From the NCBI RefSeq assembly GCF_016907775.1, contig NZ_JAFBCO010000001.1:1798001-1862000 (forward strand): 64,000 bases of DNA. The letters run 5' to 3'. The stretch is from Pseudoglutamicibacter cumminsii. GTDB taxonomy: Bacteria; Actinomycetota; Actinomycetes; Actinomycetales; Micrococcaceae. The position numbers were made by a program, and so were the translations under genes. Below, piece after piece: positions 57,331 to 63,821 of this stretch (its first letter is position 1; every line of letters begins with the position of its first letter). A model generated the notes under the pieces. The model was given only the letters and a program-made list of their open reading frames with translations, did no database searches and was not told the origin of the DNA.

Positions 57331-58266
57331 ATGAACATCCGTTACCTGGACGCGCTGCCAAGCCTCGGGAAGATCTACGCGAAAGCCGGAACGGAGGCGC
57401 TCAAGAAGCGGCCGAAAAAGGTCGCGCCAGGCAGCCTTCCAACCTACGGGATAGGCGCACGCGACGTCACGATCTCCAGGGAAACCGTCAACGCCGTCAA
57501 CCGCCACGTCGGGGCGCCGACCCGCGATTCCGTGCCGAGCATCGTGCTGTTCGGAACGGCGTTCCCGCTGCTGATCGAGTTCATGCGGCAACCGGAGTTC
57601 CCGTTGCCGATGCTCGGGATGATCCACCTGACCAACACGGTTGAACACCACCGCAGCATCCTTCCGGGGGAGAAGCTCACGTTCGAGGTGTTGCCCGTTT
57701 CGCTCGATGCACACCACACAGGCGTCACGTGTGAGATCGAAACGCGCGTGCTCGACGACGGCGGTGACGTGGTCTGGAAGGGAACCGGTGTGTTCCTCGC
57801 CAAGGGAGTTTCGCTAGACGGCGCGCAGAAGCCTGCCCGCCCCGAGCGCGAGGTGCCTGAGCTCCCACAGATGAACGCACAGTGGAGCTTCGGTCCGGGG
57901 GAAGGCCGCACATGGGCCGGGATCTTGGGTGACTACAACCCGATTCACCTCTCCAACCTGAGCGCGAAGTTGTTGGGGATGAAGACCGCGATCGTTCACG
58001 GCGCGGACCTCGCAGCGCACGCGCTCGCGGCAGTAGAGCCAGCCGACGCAACTGCGTGCGGGGGCTACCAATGGCACATCGAATTCGGTGCTCCCGTTCC
58101 GATCCCGTCCCACATCAGCTTCAGCCGAACTGCGTCTAAGAAGGCGGAGAATGCTGGGCGAAACTCGGGAGAAGACGTCGACGGACTCATCGGCTTCACC
58201 GGATTCAGCACCCGCAAGAAGCCACGGGTCCACTTCACAGGCTATGTGCGTCCACTGAGCTCATAA
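57331..58266 (+). CDS. MaoC-family (R)-specific enoyl-CoA hydratase, HtdX-like
   Basis: A double hot-dog hydratase of 311 residues. The C-terminal hot-dog carries the hydratase motif GILGDYNPIHLS, with catalytic Asp201 and His206. The N-terminal hot-dog (VPSIVLFGTAFPLLIEFMRQPEFPLPMLGMIHLTNT) lacks it. This is the HtdX (Rv0241c) pattern, and the gene order thiolase, FabG4, HtdX is the same as in mycobacteria. ATG 57331 was selected; the upstream frame overlaps fabG4. Its last 32 bases overlap the 3' end of the convergent glycosyltransferase gene. Confidence 0.87.
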   Translation: MNIRYLDALPSLGKIYAKAGTEALKKRPKKVAPGSLPTYGIGARDVTISRETVNAVNRHVGAPTRDSVPSIVLFGTAFPLLIEFMRQPEFPLPMLGMIHLTNTVEHHRSILPGEKLTFEVLPVSLDAHHTGVTCEIETRVLDDGGDVVWKGTGVFLAKGVSLDGAQKPARPEREVPELPQMNAQWSFGPGEGRTWAGILGDYNPIHLSNLSAKLLGMKTAIVHGADLAAHALAAVEPADATACGGYQWHIEFGAPVPIPSHISFSRTASKKAENAGRNSGEDVDGLIGFTGFSTRKKPRVHFTGYVRPLSS

Positions 58267-59419
58267 CCGCCTGGCGGTAGAGCTCCAAAAGCGTTGAGGC
58301 GGTGGACTCCCACGAGAAATACCGGCCGTGATCCGCGGCCGCAGCAACAACATCGTGGGGGACACCGCCTTTCGCCCACGGAGCCAACGCCCGCGCCCAT
58401 GCGCGTGGATCACGCGAGTAGACCAACAAACCGTCAATGCCGTCGTCGATCAAATCAAGCAAACCACCCGCGGCATGGCCAACCACGGGAGTACCGGTCG
58501 CCAGGGCCTCCGCGGCAACCAAGCCGAATGTCTCGTGACGCGACGGCACCAAAACAACATCCGCGGCCCTGTACATCAACGCGAGCCGATCCTGCATCAT
58601 CGGCGGAACGAACGCGACCTTATCCTCAACTCCACGCTCGCGCGCCCGCGCCACGAGATCCAGAGAACCCGGCCCGGACTGATCACCGATCATCACCAGG
58701 CTCGCGTTCAGCTCGGCGTCCGTCAGCTCAGCCAGCGTATCCAGTGCGACGTCTGGGCCCTTATAGTCCTGAAAGCGCCCAGCAAACAGCATCTTGAGGC
58801 CCTTGTCAGAAACCGGCCACCGGGCTGCCGGACCGCCTGGGTAAAACACGTTGCGATCAATTCCCGGGCGCACGATCGTGAGGTTTTCCGGTGGAGCGCC
58901 AACGTCAAGGCTCAGCTCATCGCGGTCGGTCGTGGTGTTAGCCGTCAGGGCGAACGTTTCGGCCGCGATGCGTCGTTCGGTTTGCTCGCGGAATGTTTCC
59001 GCAGGGCTAGGGGAGTGGCCGTGGTGCCGCTTGCGGCCAGCCGTCGTGTGGAAGGTTGTGATTACGGGCCTGCCGTGAGCGGCCTTGAGTGCGGCATCTG
59101 CGGAGAGCCAATAGTGCGCATGAATCACATCGGCACCACGGAAAGAAGGATGGGCAGACAACTGTCGCGCGAACTTATCCGTGTACTGCGGGAGGTCTTC
59201 CTTGGCGGCATCCGCTGGGCCTGCAGGCAACGTGTGGACGCGGTATCCCGGAGCCACTTCAACCGTTGAGTGATCGCCTCGCGTGAAAACATCCACGGTT
59301 GCCCCAGCGGCCGCAAGCGCACGCGACGTCTGGTCCGCGAAAATGTTGAGGCCACCGGCATCACCCCCGCCAGCGGTGGCACGTGGCGACGTGTGCATGC
59401 TGATCACGGCGACGTGCAT
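58235..59419 (-). CDS. MshA-like glycosyltransferase (GT4)
   Basis: A GT-B glycosyltransferase of 394 residues. The N-terminus MHVAVISMHTSP...GGGDAGGLNIFADQ and VIHAHYWLSADAAL closely follow MshA, the D-inositol-3-phosphate GlcNAc transferase that starts mycothiol synthesis. The C-terminal donor domain has LFAGRFQDYKGPDVALD, VPSRHETFGLVAAEALATGTPVVGHAAGGL with the EX7E motif, and SWESTASTLLELYR. MshA is the best guess, but other GT4 sucrose-synthase-like transferases share these features, so the symbol is not assigned. ATG 59419 follows GGAG at nine bases. The 231-bp gap to the next gene (59420-59650) holds nothing else recognisable. Confidence 0.78.
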   Translation of the reverse strand: MHVAVISMHTSPRATAGGGDAGGLNIFADQTSRALAAAGATVDVFTRGDHSTVEVAPGYRVHTLPAGPADAAKEDLPQYTDKFARQLSAHPSFRGADVIHAHYWLSADAALKAAHGRPVITTFHTTAGRKRHHGHSPSPAETFREQTERRIAAETFALTANTTTDRDELSLDVGAPPENLTIVRPGIDRNVFYPGGPAARWPVSDKGLKMLFAGRFQDYKGPDVALDTLAELTDAELNASLVMIGDQSGPGSLDLVARARERGVEDKVAFVPPMMQDRLALMYRAADVVLVPSRHETFGLVAAEALATGTPVVGHAAGGLLDLIDDGIDGLLVYSRDPRAWARALAPWAKGGVPHDVVAAAADHGRYFSWESTASTLLELYRQAVMSSVDAHSL

Positions 59420-59650
59420 TTGGTCACACTCCAGGCAAGGGCGCAAAAGGGAACGAAGGAAAGCAAAACCAGCAAAAACGCCGGTATATGCGTTCTTATT
59501 CTAAGGCTCAGCGCACTTTGCGGATAGCTTGAGCGTCACTCTTACGACACAGAGACGTCCCCTCGTTTTGGCATTCTGGAAAACCATGTGTAAAGTCTTT
59601 TCTGTTGTCTGCGGCCAGCACCGCTGAAAAGGAACTGGCCAAAGCCGCTC

Positions 59651-59736
59651 GCGCGGGTGGCGGAATAGGTAGACGCGCTAGCTTGAGGTGCTAGTCCTCG
59701 CATAAGAGGGTGGGGGTTCAAGTCCCCCTCCGCGCA
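59651..59736 (+). tRNA. tRNA-Leu (GAG anticodon)
   Basis: The 86-nt class II tRNA has acceptor arms GCGCGGG and TCCGCGC, D-arm GGCGGAATAGGTAGACGC and anticodon stem CTAGC/GCTAG with loop TTGAGGT. The variable arm is long (CCTCGCATAAGAGGG), and the T-arm GGGGGTTCAAGTCCCCC is standard. The discriminator base is A. CCA is not encoded; CGA follows. It marks the edge of the accessory region to its right. Confidence 0.95.
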
Positions 59737-59768
59737 CGAACTGCCCAGGGTAGAAAAACCCGGCGCAG

Positions 59769-59808
59769 AAAAGCCCCGGCTTTCCGATTTCGGAAAGCCG
59801 GGGCTTTT
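59769..59808 (+). terminator. Terminator after tRNA-Leu
   Basis: A perfect 18-bp stem (59769-59786 with 59791-59808) around ATTT, ending in a T-run on the plus strand, 32 bases after the tRNA. Confidence 0.88.
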
Positions 59809-59892
59809 AGTATTCCTAGCAACATGTTTCACGAGCAGCAGGGCGTAAGGGTCAAAAGGGGGTGCGGACGGAATCTTGGAAGGATTCTGTTT

Positions 59893-60348
59893 GTGAAAGT
59901 TGTTTATACGCCCGAGCAGCGTGCGAGAGCTTTGGCGGTTTATCGTCGTACTCAGTCGGTGACGAAGACGGTTCGTGTGCTGGGATATCCCGGTCGGTGG
60001 ACGTTGTATTCATGGTTGAGGAATCCTCAGCCTAAGGGCCGTAAGCCTAGGAGAAGGCGGCCTGTTAAGCGGTATTCGCTAGAAACTAAGATTGGTGCTG
60101 TCGAGCTGTTTGAAGCTGGTTGGCGGCCAGAGGATATTGCTCGTGAGTTAGATCTGACGTCGAAAATGTCGGTTTATCCGTGGGTGAGATCTTACCGCGA
60201 GTCTGGGAGGTGGGGATTGATGAGTCCAGCAGAACGTCGTCGCGAACGACAATTGCCGACACGTCGATCGTTAGAAAACTCGTTGCCGGACGATCCTCGG
60301 GAGTTGAAAGCGCTTGCAGCTAGGGCGTGTCTCCCATATGTCTGCTGA
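59893..60348 (+). pseudogene. IS3-family OrfA remnant, cut by the IS5-family element
   Basis: The reading frame starts at GTG 59893, eight bases after AAGGA. It encodes the double-HTH N-terminal half of an IS3-type OrfA (VVYTPEQRARALAVYRRTQSVTKTVRVLGYPGR, WLRNPQPKGRKPRRRRPVKRYSLETKIGAVELFEAGWRPEDIARELDL). It is followed by RELKALAARA, where the leucine-rich helix would begin. At 60323 the sequence enters the IS5-family left end and the frame stops at 60348. No OrfB for this element remains. It is a different IS3 subgroup from the complete copy at 47-49 kb. Confidence 0.8.
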
Positions 60349-61300
60349 TTGACACGCGATTGTGGGTGTGTGGCTTCAGCTGTTGATTCTCGTACTCGCC
60401 GTTTGACAGATGCGCAGTGGGCGTTGATCGGCCCGTTGCTGCCCTCCAATGCGGGGCGGCGGGGGCACCCGTTCCGTGATGATCGTCGTGTGGTGGATGG
60501 GATCATCTATCGGTTCCGTGCGGGTGTGGCGTGGCGCGATCTGCCGCGGGGTGAGTTCGGTCCTTGGCAGACGGTATGGAAACGGCACCGTCGTTACGCG
60601 GGTGATGGCACCTGGGACCGGGTGTTGCAGGCGCTGCTGTCGCAGGCGGACGCGGCCGGGCTGATCGACTGGGACGTTTCGGTGGACGCGACGATTGCTC
60701 GTGCGCATCAGCACGCAACGAACACCCCGCGCCCTGACCAGGACACGGGGGGCGTTCTCAAATTACAAAGATCTGCCGCTGGCTGAGACCGAGCCGGCGG
60801 GCCACGGTATCGGCCGCTCGCGCGGCGGTCTGACAACCAAGATCCATCACGCCGTCGATGGCAACGGGCTGCCGTTGGCGATTGTGGTCACGGGTGGGCC
60901 ACGCAACGACGGCGCGATGCTGGAACAGGTCCTCGACGACATCCGTGTTCCCAGGGTCGACGTCGGCCGGCCACGCACCCGGCCTGACGCGGTCCTGGCA
61001 GACAAGGCATACGGCAGTGGGGTGAATCGGCGCATGCTCCGCGCCCGCGGAATCCGAGCTGTCATCCCTGAGAAGAGCGACCAGATTGCAGCCCGAAAGC
61101 GAAAAGGATCGAAGGGCGGACGCCCTCCCGCCTTCGATGAAGACGCCTACAGGGACCGCAACGTCGTCGAGCGATCCTTCGCGCTCGTGAAGCAGTGGCG
61201 CGGACTTGCCACACGGTATGACAAACTCGCCATCACCTACCGTGCCGCTGCAGTCCTCCACGCGGCCCTCACCTGGGCGACACTATTGGGAGACATGGCC
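60323..61300 (+). mobile_element. Complete IS5-family element (IS427-like), about 978 bp
   Basis: Imperfect terminal inverted repeats (GGGCGTGTCTCCCA at 60323 and, on the other strand, GGCCATGTCTCCCA ending at 61300) flank a two-frame DDE transposase. CTAG occurs at both junctions (60320-60323 and 61300-61303). This fits insertion at CTAG with a 2-bp TA or a 4-bp duplication; the exact boundary is ambiguous by one or two bases. Confidence 0.82.
60370..60786 (+). CDS. IS5-family transposase, first frame
   Basis: The N-terminal part of an IS427-type transposase, 138 residues. RLTDAQWALIGPLLP is the DUF4096-like opening, followed by DDRRVVDGIIYRFRAGVAWRDLPRGEFGPWQTVWKRHRRYAGDGTWDRVL and the first catalytic Asp in WDVSVDATIARAHQHAT. 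The probable start is GTG 60370, with TTG 60349 an alternative. The frame overlaps the second one by about 90 bases around a GGGGGG run at 60749. Making the full enzyme needs a shift between frames, common in this IS group. Confidence 0.85.
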   Translation: MASAVDSRTRRLTDAQWALIGPLLPSNAGRRGHPFRDDRRVVDGIIYRFRAGVAWRDLPRGEFGPWQTVWKRHRRYAGDGTWDRVLQALLSQADAAGLIDWDVSVDATIARAHQHATNTPRPDQDTGGVLKLQRSAAG

Positions 61301-61303
61301 TAG
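60695..61303 (+). CDS. IS5-family transposase, second frame
   Basis: The catalytic C-terminal part of the transposase. RGGLTTKIHHAVDGNGLPLAIVVTGG and VLADKAYGS (second Asp) are followed by RNVVERSFALVKQWRGLATRYDKLA, which carries the catalytic Glu. The frame lies +1 relative to the first. Independent initiation at 60695 is unlikely; expression by frameshifting in the G6 region is expected. Its stop codon TAG (61301-61303) is formed by the flanking target sequence rather than by the element. Confidence 0.85.
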   Translation: MLVRISTQRTPRALTRTRGAFSNYKDLPLAETEPAGHGIGRSRGGLTTKIHHAVDGNGLPLAIVVTGGPRNDGAMLEQVLDDIRVPRVDVGRPRTRPDAVLADKAYGSGVNRRMLRARGIRAVIPEKSDQIAARKRKGSKGGRPPAFDEDAYRDRNVVERSFALVKQWRGLATRYDKLAITYRAAAVLHAALTWATLLGDMA

Positions 61304-61683
61304 TCGCCCGCGATGCCCTCCAGGCGGCTGATCAGTTCGTCTGCTTGTTCGAGATAGCGCGCCAACTTGGCGCGCTTGTGAATGGCACGCTGTAGGTAAT
61401 CCACGGCCTGTTGGGATTGCTCGGGGGTTGCCAGCTCGCCGCTCTCCACTACGGGAAGCAGCTCGGCAATTTCCTCAAGGCTGAACCCCAGCGGCTTCAT
61501 TTGCATAATGAGCAGCAATCGCGCGTAATCTGCCTCGCTGTAGACACGGAACCCGCCCTCAGAGCGGGAGCTGGGTGGCAGTAGGCCAATGTCGTCGTAG
61601 TGCCGGATGCTGCGGAGGGAGAGGCCGGTGCGCTCGGCAAGTTCTCCAATGTGCATCGTCTGCCCCTGGGTGTCCTGTTGCAT
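61300..61683 (-). CDS. MerR-family regulator
   Basis: A 127-residue MerR-type regulator. The HTH and wing are in MHIGELAERTGLSLRSIRHYDDIGLLPPSSRSEGGFRVYSEADYARL (about residues 10-57), then MKPLGFSLEEIAELL and a long dimerisation helix. There are no cysteines, so it is not a metal or SoxR-type sensor; the inducer is unknown. ATG 61683 follows CGGAGG. The stop TAG uses bases of the CTAG target of the neighbouring IS, but the coding sequence looks complete. It is divergent from the toxin-antitoxin pair across about 120 bases, so it may act on that promoter. Confidence 0.82.
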   Translation of the reverse strand: MQQDTQGQTMHIGELAERTGLSLRSIRHYDDIGLLPPSSRSEGGFRVYSEADYARLLLIMQMKPLGFSLEEIAELLPVVESGELATPEQSQQAVDYLQRAIHKRAKLARYLEQADELISRLEGIAGD

Positions 61684-61774
61684 GTTCCTCCGTAGTTCCC
61701 AGCCCAAAACTATACCACCGCGTGAGGGTGCGTTATTGTGCGGAAGAGTGGCGGCAACCCCCCAGTACTCAATC

Positions 61775-61798
61775 TGTAGCCGCATTGTGTGCTACACT
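61775..61798 (+). promoter_or_regulatory. Promoter and dyad for the toxin-antitoxin operon
   Basis: TGTAGC (61775-61780) and GCTACA (61791-61796) form an N10-spaced inverted repeat. It overlaps a -10-like TACACT (61793-61798) ending six bases before the toxin ATG. This fits a repressor site on a leaderless promoter. Confidence 0.5.
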
Positions 61799-61804
61799 TT
61801 ATTT

Positions 61805-62068
61805 ATGGGAGTTCAGTTCACGAGTAGCGCCGATAAGCACGGCATTCCGAGGGGAGATTCGCTCTACGCGATCATGCACGCGGAGGCATCGGCTGAGGTT
61901 GAGGGAGAGCCGGGCGAAACCACGATGGTCTACGTCGGACACCCGCACGGGCAGACGGATCGCTACATCGAAGTGATTGCAGCGCATCGACCACCGCGAA
62001 CCATCGTGATTTTCCATGCAATGCCACTCAGTGACCTGTTCCGGCACCTACTCCACGAAGGGAAGTAA
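61805..62068 (+). CDS. BrnT-like toxin of a type II toxin-antitoxin pair (putative)
   Basis: An 87-residue basic/acidic mixed protein. The pattern DKHGIPRGDSLYAIMHA, then a strand MVYVGHPHGQTDRYIEVIAAH and a final strand-helix TIVIFHAMPLSDLFRHLL, recalls the BrnT/RelE-like fold, where KHG and R-x-E/V elements recur. Identity to BrnT proper is low, so this is a structural guess. The gene is followed after five bases by a ribbon-helix-helix protein, the toxin-first order of BrnT-BrnA. No Shine-Dalgarno precedes the ATG, which lies seven bases after a -10, pointing to leaderless translation. Confidence 0.6.
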   Translation: MGVQFTSSADKHGIPRGDSLYAIMHAEASAEVEGEPGETTMVYVGHPHGQTDRYIEVIAAHRPPRTIVIFHAMPLSDLFRHLLHEGK

Positions 62069-62073
62069 GCACC

Positions 62074-62409
62074 ATGAATACCAACTACGACAAGCTGGCC
62101 GAACGCGCCGAGCGTGGCGAACTCAGCGTGAAGCCCGGCACTGTGCGCCGAGGCCCGAAGGCAGCCGAGGCAGCGCAGCGCCTTCTGATGGAAGCGACCG
62201 GCGCGACGAGCGCCGACGAGCTGACGCACATCGCGCTCGGGCGGCCGACCTTGGGGTCGAAGGGTGGTGCGTCACCTGTGGTGCGCGCCCGTGTTCCGCA
62301 GGCACTCAAGGAGCGCGTGGCGGAAATTGCCGAGCGCGAGCACCGCAAGGAATCTGACGTAGTACGCGACGCCCTCGCCGCATATGTCGAAGTTCGAGCG
62401 GTGGGCTGA
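62074..62409 (+). CDS. Ribbon-helix-helix (CopG/BrnA-like) antitoxin
   Basis: A 111-residue protein whose C-terminal 45 residues, VVRARVPQALKERVAEIAEREHRKESDVVRDALAAYVE, form a ribbon-helix-helix DNA-binding fold (strand, then two helices). The N-terminal 65 residues (RAERGELSVKPGTVRRGPKAAEAAQRLLMEATG and GRPTLGSKGG) are helical and basic and would wrap the toxin in this type of system. It lies five bases after the toxin gene, with GGGAAG in the toxin end as ribosome site. It probably represses the promoter at 61775-61798. Confidence 0.72.
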   Translation: MNTNYDKLAERAERGELSVKPGTVRRGPKAAEAAQRLLMEATGATSADELTHIALGRPTLGSKGGASPVVRARVPQALKERVAEIAEREHRKESDVVRDALAAYVEVRAVG

Positions 62410-62483
62410 CTGCCCGTTAACGGTCGTTTTCGGGCAGCCCGGCAGGGCAGCCCGCCGAGGCAGCGACACGCCGCTATCTGACC

Positions 62484-62530
62484 GACCGAAACCTATGACC
62501 GAAACCTAACCCGACCCGAAACCCGACCTA
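62484..62530 (+). repeat. Short direct repeats upstream of the VbhA-Fic pair
   Basis: GACCGAAACCTA occurs at 62484-62495 and 62497-62508, followed by a related GACCCGAAACCCGACCTA (62513-62530). The spacing of 13 bases puts the first two on slightly more than one helical turn. No gene lies in 62410-62584. Confidence 0.65.
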
Positions 62531-62584
62531 TACCGTTTGCGGGCAGGCCGGTAAAATCAGGAGTACACCAGGAGGTGCAGCATT

Positions 62585-62827
62585 ATGTCGCAACCATCAT
62601 TTGACGTAGAGGCCCGCTGGCCCGAGCTGTTTGACCAGCTCGACGCTGACAAGCGCCGAGCCGTTGTGCGCTCGCTCGCGGCAGGCTGGCATGAGGGATG
62701 GGAGCCGAACCGCGAAGACGTGGCCGACCTCATCGACTACACGCGCGGCACGCTGACGTTCGAGGACTACCAGGCACGCTCGGCCGACAAGGCGGCGCGC
62801 ATCGCCGGAGCGGCCGCCGCGCTCTGA
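62585..62827 (+). CDS. VbhA-type Fic antitoxin
   Basis: An 80-residue helical protein with KRRAVVRSLAAGWHEGWEPNREDVADLIDYTRGTLTFEDYQ. This aligns with the inhibitory helix of VbhA-like antitoxins, whose motif is (S/T)xxxE(G/N). Glu37-Gly38 match the blocking residues that obstruct ATP binding in the Fic pocket. The Ser/Thr four positions earlier is Ala33 here. A perfect AGGAGG stands before the ATG (62585), which would favour a high level of antitoxin. Its stop overlaps the start of the Fic gene (TGATG). Confidence 0.8.
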   Translation: MSQPSFDVEARWPELFDQLDADKRRAVVRSLAAGWHEGWEPNREDVADLIDYTRGTLTFEDYQARSADKAARIAGAAAAL

Positions 62828-63687
62828 TGCCGCAGCAGTTCGACTCGTGGGCGTCATACTTCTACCCGGAAACCTACGACGCTCAGACCGGCTACGGTGT
62901 GCTGCGCAACGTGCCCGGCATCCGAGACTTCGAGGCGCTGCGCAGCTACGACTATCGCATGTCGTTCGCTCGGCGCACTGAGCTTGAGCTGCGCCCCGAG
63001 CTTGTGGCTCGCACGTTCGACGGCGAGCACATGAAGGCCCTGCACGGCCATATCTTTCAAGACGTTTTTGAGTGGAGCGGTTCTTACCGGACTGTGAACA
63101 TGGCGAAGGGTGGCACGGCCCCGTTCGCTGACGCTCACAACGGCTCGATAGACGCCTATCTGACCGACGTTCGTTCGATGGTCGAGCGCACCGATTGGGC
63201 GCAGCTCGACCACGCAGCGTTCGCGGAACGCTCGGCCGAAATCTTCTCCCACGTCAACCAGGCTCATCCGTTCAGGGAGGGCAACGGTAGGACGACCAAG
63301 GTGTTCATGGAACACATCGCGGAGCGGTCACCGTACACGCTTGAGTTCGAGCGTGTGCCCGAGGAAGTCTGGAACCTGGCATCGGCCGCCACGCGGCCGC
63401 CGATGGGGGAGTACGCCCCGAATCATCGGCCTATGGTGCCCGTGTTCGAGCACGCGGCCGTGCCGCGCTCGAACGTGCTCATGCACGAGGGCGGCCGCGT
63501 CACAGGCGACGCAGCGCCCGAGAAGCCGATGACGCTCGGAGAGCGCATCGAGCGCAAGATGAACGAGCTGCGCGAAGCTCGGCCGAGCAAGCCGAAGCAC
63601 GCAGCAGATCGCGGCCCGGATACGCCCGAGCTGGGCGACGGTACGAAGCCGAAGCCGTCCGAGCGCGGCCCGAGCTTAGGACGATAA
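62827..63687 (+). CDS. Fic-domain AMPylating toxin
   Basis: A 286-residue Fic protein. The catalytic motif HPFREGNGRTTK spans residues 147-158 with the base His147. The family consensus HxFx(D/E)GNGRxxR ends in Arg where this has Lys. GGTAPFADAH near 95-104 is the flap that positions the target. Fic enzymes transfer AMP to Tyr/Ser/Thr of target proteins; the partnered type targets gyrase and topoisomerase IV in other bacteria. The C-terminal 60 residues are Pro/Lys/Glu-rich and probably disordered. It is translationally coupled to the antitoxin. A serine-resolvase gene follows after two bases. Confidence 0.88.
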   Translation: MPQQFDSWASYFYPETYDAQTGYGVLRNVPGIRDFEALRSYDYRMSFARRTELELRPELVARTFDGEHMKALHGHIFQDVFEWSGSYRTVNMAKGGTAPFADAHNGSIDAYLTDVRSMVERTDWAQLDHAAFAERSAEIFSHVNQAHPFREGNGRTTKVFMEHIAERSPYTLEFERVPEEVWNLASAATRPPMGEYAPNHRPMVPVFEHAAVPRSNVLMHEGGRVTGDAAPEKPMTLGERIERKMNELREARPSKPKHAADRGPDTPELGDGTKPKPSERGPSLGR

Positions 63688-63689
63688 CC

Positions 63690-63821
63690 GTGAAGCTCGG
63701 ATACACCCGTGTCAGCACCCGCGAGCAGAATGCAGACTCGCAGATCGCCCGCCTCGAACAGGCAGGCTGCGAACGAATTTTCGTTGACGTTGGCTATTCA
63801 AGTTGTGACTTTCGCTGTTAA
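63690..63821 (+). pseudogene. Serine recombinase (resolvase), truncated by a transposon end
   Basis: GTG 63690 opens a frame starting KLGYTRVSTREQNADSQIARLEQAGCERIFVDVG, the N-terminal resolvase catalytic block with the nucleophile Ser in RVSTREQ (residue 9). After about 38 codons the sequence departs from any resolvase and reaches a stop at 63821. The break coincides with TGTGAC (63804) starting the transposon end. It begins two bases after the Fic gene stop, so it was probably the third gene of that operon. Not functional as seen. Confidence 0.8.

Noticed and set aside
55865-57361. Leftward open frame of nearly 500 codons opposite the FabG4-like gene
   Set aside because: Composition is rich in Arg, His and Asp as expected for the antisense of a conserved Rossmann protein; it has no ribosome site or motif.
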